NCBI GenBank assembly: GCA_025765615.1
Contig: JAIVFJ010000153.1
Span: 97,511 to 161,510, forward strand
Reading direction: 5' to 3'
DNA: 64,000 bases
Origin: Zopfochytrium polystomum
Taxonomy: Eukaryota; Chytridiomycota; Chytridiomycetes; Chytridiales; Chytridiaceae
A program made the translations under genes and the position numbers. Shown here one piece after another: positions 35,201 to 46,100 of this stretch. The notes below the pieces were generated by a model. That model saw nothing but the letters and a program-made list of their open reading frames with translations. It made no database searches and was not told the origin of the DNA. How positions within the stretch are numbered: position 1 is the stretch's first letter; each line of letters begins with the position of its first letter.

Positions 35201-36485
35201 TTGATGCACGGAAGTAAACTGGGACATAGCGGGGATAGTGTCGCCAGATGCCACGCTCAGCTCCGCAACTTGCTTGGCTTGTTGGGAGGGGTACTTGGGG
35301 CGGGAGCCCTCGGGGCCTGTCCTGCGACCCTTTCCTTTCGCTGAAGCCAGTCGGACTGGGTGTGTTGGGTCGGCGACAAGATCGGTATTGACGGCTGCCT
35401 CGACAGTGGGGGGGTGAACAGGCGTTGGTGGAGTGGCTGGACCGCCCCCGCTGCTGTAGCCGATGCAGGCGCCTCTGCAACCGCCAATTGGCGGCAGAGA
35501 GATGTGACCAACTGATCCTGGTCAGTGATGATGCGTTCCATGGCCAGGAAAATCGGAGCGAGGGTTGTGCGCACCGCTGTAGCAACGCCATCAAGCAAGC
35601 TGCAGGTATAGCCATCGTCGTTTGGATCGAGGAAACTGCGTGGCAGGGGGCGATTGCTTTGAACAAGATAGCGCAGAGCCACACGCAGCAGGTCATCCAG
35701 GCTAGCCATGCCCAACTGGGGGACTGGCTGTGAGACAGACTGGTGCAAGTCTTTGTGGGGAGGGGGCGCAGCCACCGCCTGCAGTGGTGGCTGAGCCAGA
35801 TTTCGAGATTCAGGCTGCAGGGGGGCGGCCGCTGATGTTGGCATCGCAGGATCCGGGGGAGGAGGGGTCCCAGGGCGCGCCCCTTCCACCCCAGGCAGGT
35901 CGCTTAAGCATCAACGGGAAGGCTGTTTCGCCAGAGACAGCCTCACAAGCTTGGCGAGGGAGTGCCACAAGTGCTGCCTGAAGTCGATCAGAGGGGGTGC
36001 TGTTGCTAGCGCTCAAGGCGAGATGGAATCGTGTTTTAGTCCTGCAGTCAGAGCAGGATACCCTAAGTCCACGCATGCCAGTGAACTTGGTGCAGCGATT
36101 GCAGCGTAGAGCGTACAGCGTAAAACAGCGCAAGCTCGAGGGCCTCGTATTCCAACGAGGAGGATGGGGCCCAATTGCACTGATCAGGTGAGGGATGATT
36201 GACCGACTTCCGTTTCGCTACTGATCAGTTTGCTGTCGGTGTCGAAGGAAAGTCGGTGTTACTAAGCATGGCAAAGGGTGATGGCGAGAAGAAAGCGGTG
36301 ATTGGGTGTGAGGACCCCATCAAGGCGCAGTCGAGCCAGCAGACGCTGGCCTCGCAGGTGTCTTCCCCTTGCTGCTCATTTTGAAAGTCAAAAAATCCCG
36401 CTAACCCTAACTTTTCAACGGGAATTATTCGCTCCAACCCCCCCCCAAGGGAAAGGGTGAGGAATCTGCAACTTTGAAAGTTAAA
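35170..36485 (-). mobile_element. ORF1-like module, copy 1 (non-LTR element 5' end)
   Basis: The minus-strand leader at 36485-36395 matches 38450-38350 nearly base for base (GAGGAATCTGCAACTTTGAAAG, GCGAATAA.., CCCGCTAACCC). Downstream are a Cys-rich segment (CNRCTKFTG ... LRVSCSDC, 36133-35980) and a Pro-rich ORF (35889-35257) containing VRTTLAPIFLAMERIITDQD, similar to copy 2. Frames are shifted between these parts. The architecture of a Cys-rich domain followed by a helical part and a Pro-rich tail suggests a LINE ORF1, which is inference. Confidence 0.5.
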
Positions 36486-37130
36486 GGACTCATACAGGTG
36501 GACGGAAGAGTAGAGACCCATGCAACTAAGGATATGAAAACAGAAAACGGATGAAAGGACTGAGTATGGGGAGTCAAACCCTGGTCACAAACGTGCGTAG
36601 GAAACGAAGAGGAGGCAATGGCGATCGAAGGAGAAGCACAGGCGGAAAAAAGGCATTTATGTGCGAAGAGAGAATAAAAGTGACAACAGCTCAACGATGG
36701 CGATCAAGACGAGAAGAGAAGAGGTCAGCAAGAGAGGAAGGGATAGAATCAACAATGGATCGGCGGAGGTCAGGGTGAATGGCAAATCTCGCTAACCGGG
36801 CCCGCCGCGTAAGAAACGCGAACTCTGCGCGCTTCACTGCGTCGGGACGGGGGTCATGCGCAGGCAGCTGCAGCGGATCAAAGAGAAAGCAGGGTGCGAT
36901 TGGAGGAAATCACAAAACGCCTCAAAAAGCCGCAACCCGTGCCCAATAGGCGAGATGTCTGTTGCGTACGGAGCTCCAAGGTGATGGAGCGCAAACCGAA
37001 GCCAGTGGAGAGGTGCCGAGTGAGTGGACTGGTGTAACGAGGTTCGAAAAAAAACTGGCTGAAAGAGGATTGGTGGACCCCCCCTGGGGGGCCGTCAGTC
37101 CGGGCCATGGAAGATGAGATCAATAGCTGA
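36486..37130. other. Spacer between the two ORF1-like modules
   Basis: It holds the leader side of copy 1 and short open frames on both strands without recognisable domains. A minus-strand stretch at 37123-36878 reads like decayed coding sequence of the upstream module but carries stops. Confidence 0.4.
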
Positions 37131-37139
37131 GGGTACTTC

Positions 37140-38450
37140 TGCAGAACGAAGAGCCACCCCCACCTTTTCGCGCCGCGACAGGAACTCCCTGCGCACGCCC
37201 CAGGGGGCGCGCGTGGAGTTCACCTGGGGGCGGGGAAAAGGATGGGGGGAGGCCGCAGGTGAGGCAGGGGTGATGTAGCGGTGTCCGTTAGAGGGACAGG
37301 TGGAAGTGGCGAGGTGGAAGTCGAAATGGTGGGAGGGGCCGATTCCGTGGTGGTTGCCTTATTACGGGCTGTCGTTTTCTGTGGAGAGGTGCCGCAATCA
37401 ACAACTTGAGGTCGCGGAGTTTCAAGGGCGGAAAGGAGCCATTTGATGAGATTGTCCTGGTCTGCGATGATTGCTTGCATGTCGCACAAGAGCGGATTGA
37501 TTGTCCCTCGTACGTCAACAAGAAGCTCGTCAAGAGACTTGGGGATAGAATACTGTGCGCTTGGGAGAATGCGGAGGAATGGATCAAAAATGCCTCTTTT
37601 TGGTTGGAGAATGGCCTTCTTGAGATATGGTGGGCGCGATAACAGGAGATTGCGTAGTTGTTCCACACCAGTCGAGGTTGGAGCTGCCGGGATAGGAGGT
37701 TCCAGGGGCGGCGCAGGGGGGTGGGGGAGCCTGAACTCCCCCCCGCGAGCGCCGGATCGCCACCGAATCGGATGCTTCGCTATGCACGCGTTTCTCGGCG
37801 TTCGTTCGAGGTGGCCGACCGAGGGATACTAGATGTCGATAGGCTTCGTCTAACTGTTCGAGGTAAGGAGAGTCATGGCGTCGGAGAGCGTCGTGTAATC
37901 GGAGTTTGGCGCACGGGGGTTTGCCCGTGCATTCAAGACTAAGGCGTCGGACCCCGTATATCGACTCGTTGCCTTGGCGGCCATCGCTGTTGTACGGCTG
38001 TCCACAGCCACACGTCAGCGTTAGTCGGGCAACCTGAAACACCTGCGCTTCAAGGATGTGAAACTCATCAGCTGTGGTCGGTCGAAAGTTAAGGGTTGCA
38101 GGTGACGGCATTTTGCGCTTTCTGCGTCGTCGGGCCCCGACTGGAGTCAGCGGGGGGCCATCTGGCAGCAGATCGGGAGTCGGATCGTTCGGGATGGGCT
38201 GAAGATCGTTCGTGGGAGGGGGCAGATCAGGGGATAACGCTGAGAACGAGGAAGGAGCAAAGAAGTTGGAGATGAGGCGGGGGGTGGAAGCAGAAGGTGC
38301 CGCCAACGGCGACGACGCTGACTTGCCGCGACCACTCATGTCGTGAAGCTGAAAAATCCCCCGCTAACCCTAACTTTTCAACGGGATTATTCGCTCCAAC
38401 CCCCCCCTGAGGGAAAGGGTGAGGAATCTGCAACTTTGAAAGTTAAAAAG
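37140..38450 (-). mobile_element. ORF1-like module, copy 2 (non-LTR element 5' end)
   Basis: After the shared leader (38450-38350) an ORF of 251 codons starts at 38339 (MSGRGKSASSPLAAPSAS). It has a basic patch ARRRRKRKM, a Cys-rich segment (TCGCGQPYNSDG ... LECTGKPPCAKLRLHDALRR) and ends in a frame overlap with a second ORF (37666-37220) holding VRGTINPLLCDMQAIIADQD and a Thr/Pro-rich tail. The similarity with copy 1 in leader, Cys-rich part and helix shows one family. No reverse transcriptase follows directly. Confidence 0.55.
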
Positions 38451-38665
38451 TGCATACATATGAAATAGGAGAAACATGTCCAGAGGCAAGAAAGAGGTGC
38501 CAGGTAGAGAATCAAAAGGCAGAAGAGAGAAAAACAAAGAACAGCAACTAGGTCAAAAAGAAAAAGAGGAGAGGATCCACAGAGGTGAATGAAATTAAAC
38601 AACAAGAAAACAAATAGAGAACAAATGAGGTTCGAAGGACTGCACCTGAAACACTGCACAAACTG

Positions 38666-39931
38666 TCACCCAGTTCCAGCCTCCTCCTCTGAATCAGAGT
38701 CCACTGTCCCCTCAACACCCTCAGTTTCCTTCCTCTTCCACTTCTCCCTTGACTCCCACCATTGTTTGTTCCGTACTGGATCATAGGTGGTGATGATGAC
38801 CGACCTTGCAAGCTTGCGCGCCCTGGCTGCTGCCATCCTTTCCTGAATGCTCATATCCTGTCGGTCCACACGACCTGCCTCCACCACAACCTCTGCCTCC
38901 TCTGCCGCTGTTGTCTCTGAAGCATCAGTGAAATTTGCAAGCCCTCCACACTCAATGCGCATCTGCATGATCATCCTGGCCAGCTTCATTCCCATCTTCT
39001 TTGATGTAATGCGAGTCTCCTTAGAGATCTTGTCCTCAGCTTTGGCACTGTAGGGGGCCCAAAAGACCAGCGACCATAGGCCCAAATCCTGTTGCTCTGC
39101 AGTGGGAATCAACTCAGGATGCAGCCTCTCCAGCCTGTCCTTAACCCCTGAACACTCCAAAACATGCCTCCTAGTGCACTTCTCTGCACAGCCAGCCCTT
39201 GCACACTGTTGGTGAAATGCTACCATCCCAGCCATCCACATCAGCAGGTGTCTGAGCCACTTCCTGTTAAATGCTGCACCAGATCGAATAACTTGGCATG
39301 GCCCCATGTGTGAAGGCACCTCCAAAGCCTGCGCCACCCCAGTGGGGGAGGATTTCTGCTGGCACCTCACCAAAGCCCGCTTGTGCATTGCCAGCATGTC
39401 TGCAGCCTCAATGTTCTTTGTTCTCACCACTGGCAACTCAATGTCATAGGCCTTGGTTGTGGGAACCACAAGTGGCAACTCCACAAAGGAGGGCCACCTC
39501 ACAGAGTCCAAAAAATCCTGAATACCCATATAGTCAAGCGAGAACTTTGTCAAGGACTGTCCCACAGAGGCCCCTGAAGCAATCTTTTCCACCATGTGCC
39601 TGTACATCTGAGCCGTTGTGTTGCGAGCATCCTGAATGTGGTGCAGTCTGAAAAAGTATCTGGCGTTGAGCATCTTGTTCCTGGCTGCCACAGGGACCAC
39701 TCCAAACATCAGATGCAGGGCCGCCCCTGAGGAGGTCTTCCCCAGTGACAGCGACTGCCGCAGGCACTTGTCCTGCAACTTCTGCGCATCCTTCAGCTGT
39801 GTGTGAGTCAGGGGGCGCAGTGCAAACCCATACTCCATCATTGGTCTCAGAAAACACATGTAAACCCTGTAAGAGCTCACGGGCCTGAAGCCCCAGCCAT
39901 TGACGCCCCGAGCAGCCAAAAAGGCCAGCAT
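38666..39931 (-). CDS. Non-LTR reverse transcriptase, C-terminal part (partial)
   Basis: The 421-codon frame begins in the RT thumb (SSYRVYMCFLRPMMEYGFAL, LKDAQKLQDKCLRQSLSLGK, GAALHLMFGVVPVAARN), a wording typical of the C-terminal side of non-LTR reverse transcriptases. Near its end are HQQCARAGCAEKCTRRHVLE and a Cys, a zinc-binding region seen at LINE ORF2 termini, then an acidic tail. The catalytic palm is absent: the sequence is cut at 39931 next to an unrelated LINE fragment. It may be the 3' end of the family whose 5' modules follow at 38450 and 36485; that link is inference from head-to-tail order. Confidence 0.7.
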   Translation of the reverse strand: MLAFLAARGVNGWGFRPVSSYRVYMCFLRPMMEYGFALRPLTHTQLKDAQKLQDKCLRQSLSLGKTSSGAALHLMFGVVPVAARNKMLNARYFFRLHHIQDARNTTAQMYRHMVEKIASGASVGQSLTKFSLDYMGIQDFLDSVRWPSFVELPLVVPTTKAYDIELPVVRTKNIEAADMLAMHKRALVRCQQKSSPTGVAQALEVPSHMGPCQVIRSGAAFNRKWLRHLLMWMAGMVAFHQQCARAGCAEKCTRRHVLECSGVKDRLERLHPELIPTAEQQDLGLWSLVFWAPYSAKAEDKISKETRITSKKMGMKLARMIMQMRIECGGLANFTDASETTAAEEAEVVVEAGRVDRQDMSIQERMAAARARKLARSVIITTYDPVRNKQWWESREKWKRKETEGVEGTVDSDSEEEAGTG

Positions 39932-39952
39932 CTTTTATGTTTTCCTCAGTCT

Positions 39953-40132
39953 ACTTCACTCAAAAACCATGCTGGCGTCATCCACAACCTAAATCAGCGA
40001 GTCACCACACTGGAGCCACTCACTGCACAATTGGACAGCCGCCTCACCACAGTGGACATGACCACCCAGCTCCTCAGCTCTCGCCTCCGGACAATTGAAG
40101 AATGGTTGAAATACAATGACCCGATTGATGAG
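39953..40132 (+). mobile_element. LINE ORF1 internal fragment
   Basis: These 180 bp match 42713-42892 of the LINE ORF1 with few differences (coiled-coil part, HNLNQRVTTLEPLTAQLDS and following). The left edge is a 5' truncation; the right edge is exactly the start of the chromoviral LTR at 40133. The rest of this LINE copy is missing on the other side of the chromovirus. Confidence 0.9.
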
Positions 40133-40485
40133 TGTTATGAATCACCCTCTGGAAACCTCTGGAACCTTCTAGAACATTCCTTCATGGAACCTTCTGGAAC
40201 CTTCTGAAACCTTCAAGAACATTTCTTCATGGAACCTTGTGGAACCTTCTGGAACCTTTGTTGCTTTCCTGACTTGTCTTGTTGTTATTGGTATCATTGG
40301 TATCATTGTATTACTAATTGCTCTTTCTGGAACTTTCTTTGAGTCTTGACAAGGAAGACTCTCAAAAGGTATAAAAGGGCGATGGGGGACCTGTCCCATC
40401 CCTCAAGTGAATTATTGTTTCCAATACAATCATCACTCCTCTCAGTTCCTTGTCTGCCTTGTCCTGTCCTGCCCTGTTCCTGACA
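40133..40485 (+). mobile_element. 5' LTR of the chromovirus
   Basis: TG...CA ends. U3 consists largely of GGAACCTTCTGGAACC-like tandem units (40150-40260). TATAAAA is at 40370-40376; the predicted RNA start lies near 40400-40405. It differs from the 3' LTR at one position, T at 40286 where the other copy has C. Confidence 0.93.
40370..40376 (+). promoter_or_regulatory. TATA box of the chromoviral LTR
   Basis: TATAAAA, preserved in the copies at 51650, 53265 and, inverted, near 6260. It lies about 35 bp before the segment AAGTGAATTAT that pairs with the primer-binding site. Confidence 0.75.
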
Positions 40486-40487
40486 TC

Positions 40488-40498
40488 ATAATTCACTT
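40488..40498 (+). promoter_or_regulatory. Probable self-primer binding site
   Basis: ATAATTCACTT begins two bases after the 5' LTR and is the exact reverse complement of AAGTGAATTAT at 40405-40415 in the LTR, close to the predicted RNA 5' end. There is no TGG-initial site complementary to a tRNA 3' end. In Tf1 the first 11 nucleotides of the RNA fold back on the primer-binding site and are cleaved to make the primer; the same length and position are seen here. Function is inferred. Confidence 0.7.
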
Positions 40499-40525
40499 CA
40501 CCCTCTCCTACTACTCTCTGCCATC

Positions 40526-43160
40526 ATGTCTGACCCAAACAACACCTTCCCTGATGCAACTGCCTTCCAAGCCTTGATGGACCAATTACAAGCCCTTTCA
40601 AGACAGACACACCAACTTCAAGAACAAGTCCTTCACCAGCAGCACCAGCTTCAACAACAACTTCACCAACAAGAACATCAAGCTCTTCCCCTGCCTCAAG
40701 CCAACCAAGCAAGAGAGCCCAAGGTTCCCGGCCCTGACAAGTTCACTGGGCTGGCCAAAGACCTTAGGAACTTTATGGCCACTGTGGAGAATGTCATCCT
40801 TAAAAAACCTTGTCAAGAGACACTCAAGACTGCACCCTCCACCACCACCACCACCCCCCACCACCTTGCCACCGCCCTCCACCGCCTTCCCACTGCCAGA
40901 TCAACGTCAGATCAACATCAGATTGTTGTCAGATCGCCAGATCATCATCAGATCGACTTCAGATTGACTCCAGAACCCTCCACCACCACCCCCCACCGCT
41001 TTGCCACTGCCAGATTGACGTCAGATCTTCATCAGATCGTCAGACCATCGTCAGGTCAACGTCAGATTGACTCCAGATCATCAGATTGACATCAGATCTT
41101 CATCAGATTGACTCCAGATCGTCAGATTGACGTCAGATCTTCGTCAGATTGTCACATCATTGTCAGGTCAACGTCAGATTTTCGTCAGATTGCCTCCAGA
41201 TCATCATATCATCATCAGATTGTCGCCAGATTGACTCCAGATTATTACCAGAACGCCCAATTCTTGTCAGATTGCCAGATAATCATCCGATTGTCGTCAG
41301 ATCATCGTCAGATTGACTTCAGATTGCTGCCAGATTGCCTCCAGCAATCACTTTCCTCCTTCACCACCACAACCACATTGCAACCACATCACAACCTTTG
41401 TGCTGAATTGGGATTGGCACCCCCCTATTTCATGAGCAGCTCACCTCCCTCCACGTTCTTTGGCACCCACGCTGATCAACACATATTGACAATCACCACT
41501 CAGCCAGACCCCACTATTGCCCCACTCACTGAACTTGACATCCTACGCTTTATCTCCACTTGCGACCTCACCATCCGACAGCGGCCCTTGCTCTCAAAGG
41601 ACCAGACTTCTTACTCGCTCCGCCTTCTGCATCCTTTGTCAAACGAACAGGCTGCCCGTCTTCAGACCACATCCCCACACATTAAATTTTCTTACACCTG
41701 TCGACTACCAGCTGCTGCCACAGAATTCACCAACGAACCTACCAACCAACTCGTACTCCAACACCTGGCTCCTGGAACTACTAGAAAGAACTTTGATGAG
41801 CAAAAGGACTCCCTGCGTCATGCAATCACCTCTGCTTTATCCTCGTGCGGCTCCATAATGGCTATTCATTTTGCACACCACCAGCTTTCTGCCTCCGCAT
41901 CTGCCACAGTTCTTTTTGACGGCCCTCCTCACAATCCCCCTCAGTTCATAACTATTATGGGTGCAGGTGTCACTATTCGACCACTGGAACCTTCTGCAGA
42001 AAACCAGCGGCGAATCAGCGATGAAAAGCAACGCACAGCTGTCCTTTATAACATTCGTCGCTCCACAAGTATCTATGACCTTGAGGCCATCCAATATGAG
42101 TTTGGGTGCACGTCAGTTCGCATTCCAGGATTCTTCAACTCAGCAAAGGGCACTGCTGGCCTTTCGTCGTCTGCCCATTTTGTTTTTACAACCCGCGCAT
42201 TGATGTTGCAAAAAACTAACCAATCAGTTGTCTTCAATGGCCGTGCACTCCCATTTCACCCACTCCAAAAGGAAGATTTCACTCCCTTCCCCTGCTGTCG
42301 CCGTTGTGGAAACTCCAACCATACCTCTCAATCTTGCAAAACTGGCCGCCCCTCTGGCTCCCTCCTTAACCAAGCCACTTCAGCAGATTCCAAAGACAAC
42401 AGCCAGACAGCTCAGGCCCCTCCTGACACCACAACTCCCCCACCTGTCCTGCCTGCTCCCCCTCCTGTCCCTCCTCCACAGCTGCAGTCAATTTTGAAGG
42501 TCCTTGAAAACATCCAGCAACAGCTTCTCGCACAACAGACCTCCTTGCGCACAGAGCTGAAAGAGCATCAGACAACAGTACGCACTGACATCCAAAAACT
42601 CACCACTCAGCTTTCCCAACTTGAGCCAATCCCTGCAGCACTGGAACACGGCTTAGCAAAGGTGGACCACGACATTCAGAGACTTGCAGCTGCTGCAGCC
42701 AACGTGGACACTTCACTCAAAAACCATGCTGGCGCCATCCACAACCTAAATCAGCGAGTCACCACACTGGAGCCACTCACTGCACAATTGGACAGCCGCC
42801 TCACGACAGTGGACACAACCACCCAGCTCCTCAGCTCTCGCCTCCGGACAATTGAAGAATGGTTGAAATACAATGACCCGATTGATGAGGACCTTGACGA
42901 CCGTTCCTCCGCTGAACCTTCTTCTACTACTACTGTCCCAGCTCGATCAGCTGTCACCACACACTCAAGCTCCAGTTCCTCTTCAACTCCTCCCAACAGA
43001 ACTGCCCCCAAACCTGTCCCCAAACCTGCTGCCAAACCTGCCCCCAAACCTGCCCCAAAAACTGCCTCAAAAACTAGGAACACTGCCTCAACTTGACCAA
43101 TATTCTTATCTTTTTTTTTTTGTGAAAGCCCCTTTGCTATTGATATCACTCTTATTTCTC

Positions 43161-43197
<37 letters not shown>

Positions 43198-46100
43198 AGA
43201 GACATTATTAGCAGGACTTCCTGCACCCCTTAGTCAACTATGTCAACTAGCCCTGTGTCTTGCACACCACCCCCAACACCACCACCCCTCCCTCGCTTTG
43301 CAACTTGGAACATCCGTCGTGCCTTCCCCACCAAGGCTGCATCTATCTTCCACTGGCTCGATCACACCAAAACCACCATCGTTGCCATTCAAGAAACTGG
43401 CTGCTCTGACACAGAGGCCACCCACTCCATTCGTCACATCACTAGGAATTACAAAGGTTTCTTCATATCCTCCACCCCCTCCCGTCACGCTGGCGTTGGT
43501 TTCATCATTTCATCTTCCCTGGCACCACACATCACTGACGTCTCCCACTTTGGAACTCGTGCCATTGCCCTCACCTTATCTTTTGCTCGACGCTCCATCC
43601 TCCTGCGAAATATTTACTGGCCTGCTGACCCCCAATCTGAGGAACTCCCTGACTTACAAAAATGGTGCAACTCTCTTGCCTCATCTGACTCCACCTCACC
43701 CCACCAAGCCTACTGGTTTGGTGACTGGAATGCCATCACTGACCCCCTTGACCACTCCACCAGAGCCCCCACACCTACTTCCCGCCATGGGTTCCTCCCC
43801 ACCCTCTCCCTGAAAGGCTTTGTTGATTCCTTTCGACACCTGCACCCAGACTTACCCTCTTACACACACACTGCTGGCTCCTACTCCTCTCGTTTGGACA
43901 GCATTTGGCTCTCACCCCCTGCTCTTGACTACGTCACTGAAGCTAACATTTCTTCTCCACTTGAAGAGCCCCATCTCACTGACACTTCAGACCACCTCCC
44001 CTTCAACATAATTCTTGCTTCCTCCCCCTTCCACACTTTTCCCTTCTCCCCTCTGCGCCGGCAGGTCATCAAACCCCTGGAAGCTTCAGAGGAGCAACTC
44101 GACAATTACACTTCAGCCGTCTCAGTTGAGCTTGCCCCCCTCTCAGCAGCCCTTGCAGCCTTGGACAGCATTCTTCTCCCCTCCGAGCTTGAGTTCCTCC
44201 ATTCTCCATCCCTACCCTTTCAATACCCCTCCCCAGAACGTGCATCACTCCTCGTCAGCCACCTTGACACACTCTCCACATCATTTCACGAGTTACTGCT
44301 TCGGCTTGGCAAAAAGTTCCTTCCTCACAAGGGAACCTCCTCAGTAGCGCCAAAGATAGATTGCCGTGCCAAACCATTCCTTGTTGCACGTTGGAAAGTA
44401 GAGAAACTGTGGGCACTTGCCAAAGACCCTGCGCATGATCTGGCTAACATCTTCCCTTCCATTCCTTTGACCCCATCTGAGTGGGGCGCAGATCAGTCTT
44501 ACTCCTTCTTGTCCCACATCCACTCTCAGTACAAAGCCCGCTTCTTGGACACAACTGACTATCGTGATGTTTTACTCCCCGCCCTCAACCGCCATCGCCA
44601 GGCCATCTACCGTGCCCAATGCCAGGCAGCAGAAAAGCACAAAATGGAGGACATTGCCACAGCTCTCACACATAGACACGACCTTTTCTCTTCTGGCAAG
44701 ATAAAGACTGTCCTCAACAACATCCTCAACCGCACGCGCAGCAACTCTAGCATCGACCACATTCGCTATACTACTGCCGAAGGTCCCTCAATCACCCACG
44801 ATCCTGACCTTGTCCCTGGTATCTGCCAACAACAGGTTGAACACTGGTTTCGCCCTCGTACCCTCACTCCCTTCCCACCATCCTCTCCATTTCACTCTGA
44901 GATGCAACCCCGTCCCCACATCCCCCCAGATCTTTTCTCCAAGGTTATGCTGCCCCCTTCTGCCAACGATGTCAAAAACGCTCTCACATCTCTTGCCTCA
45001 AACAAAGCCCCTGGCCCCTCCCAAATCTCCAGAGAGCTTCTCCTCGCAGCTGGTCCTGATGCTCTTGCATTCTTCTCCTCCCTCATCATTCGCTCTTTTC
45101 TCTTCCTTGACATCCCAGACTCTTGGGCATCTTCCTCCATCTTCCCCATACCCAAGAAAGCTGCGTGGGGTGGTGACATCACTAACCTCCGTCCAATCAG
45201 CCTCTGCGAACTTGCTGCCAAAGTTGTTCAATCCATCCGTCTTTCTCGTATCTCTTCCATCCTCTCTTCTCACAATGTACTCCTTGGTCGCAACTTCTCT
45301 GCCCTACCTGGCTCTTCTCCTGACCCGCCTCTCCACCTTGTACGCTACGCCCTTGACCTTGCCCATTCCACTAAACAGCCCTTATACCTTCTCCTCAACG
45401 ACATTAAGAAAGCTTTTGACAGCGCCCCTGTTGCTGGCCTCATTGCCTCCTGGGAACGTATTCACCTCCCCTCTTCTTATGTTCGCATGCGTGTCAATTC
45501 CCAACGTCGTTTTCGTTCCTCTGTCATCACAGCTTTTGGCCCATCCCCTTCCTTCCCCATCGGCACTATGATTCAGCAAGGCTCCCTTGAGGGACCCCTT
45601 GATTGGCGTATCTTTTGGGACCCTGTTCTTTGCGTTCTTGATCGCTGTACCACCGGTTTCATTTTCTCAGTTCCCACCCCTCGTAACTTCCCTGTCCAAT
45701 TCTTCAACCCCCCACCCCCTGTCTCTGTTACTGGCTTTGCCCTTGTCGACGACACCAACACCCTCTCCAGCACCCTGGAGGATCTGCAGCTTCAGGCCGA
45801 CCTCCTCTTTGAGTACCAGTCACATAACGACATCGAGTCTAACACCAAGAAAATCTTCATCTCCGCCGTCAACACCCCGCGATCAGCACCTACCACCATC
45901 AACTGGGGCACCACAGTCCTTCCCATCCACCCGCCAAACACCACCTTTCGACACCTAGGCAACTACTTCACAGCAGACGGTATGAGCTCAGCAGCACGGC
46001 AGCAAATCCTTTCCACCACCACCAATTTCCTCGACATTATCAAACACAAAAGATGGGTGACAAAATTGCTTCTTACCTCATCCGTAACGTTCTCCTCCCA

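Noticed and set aside
40150..40260. GGAACCTTCT units of the LTR U3 as a CRISPR-like or satellite array
   Set aside because: Units are short, imperfect, without spacers, and occur only inside LTR copies; they are variable U3 repeats.
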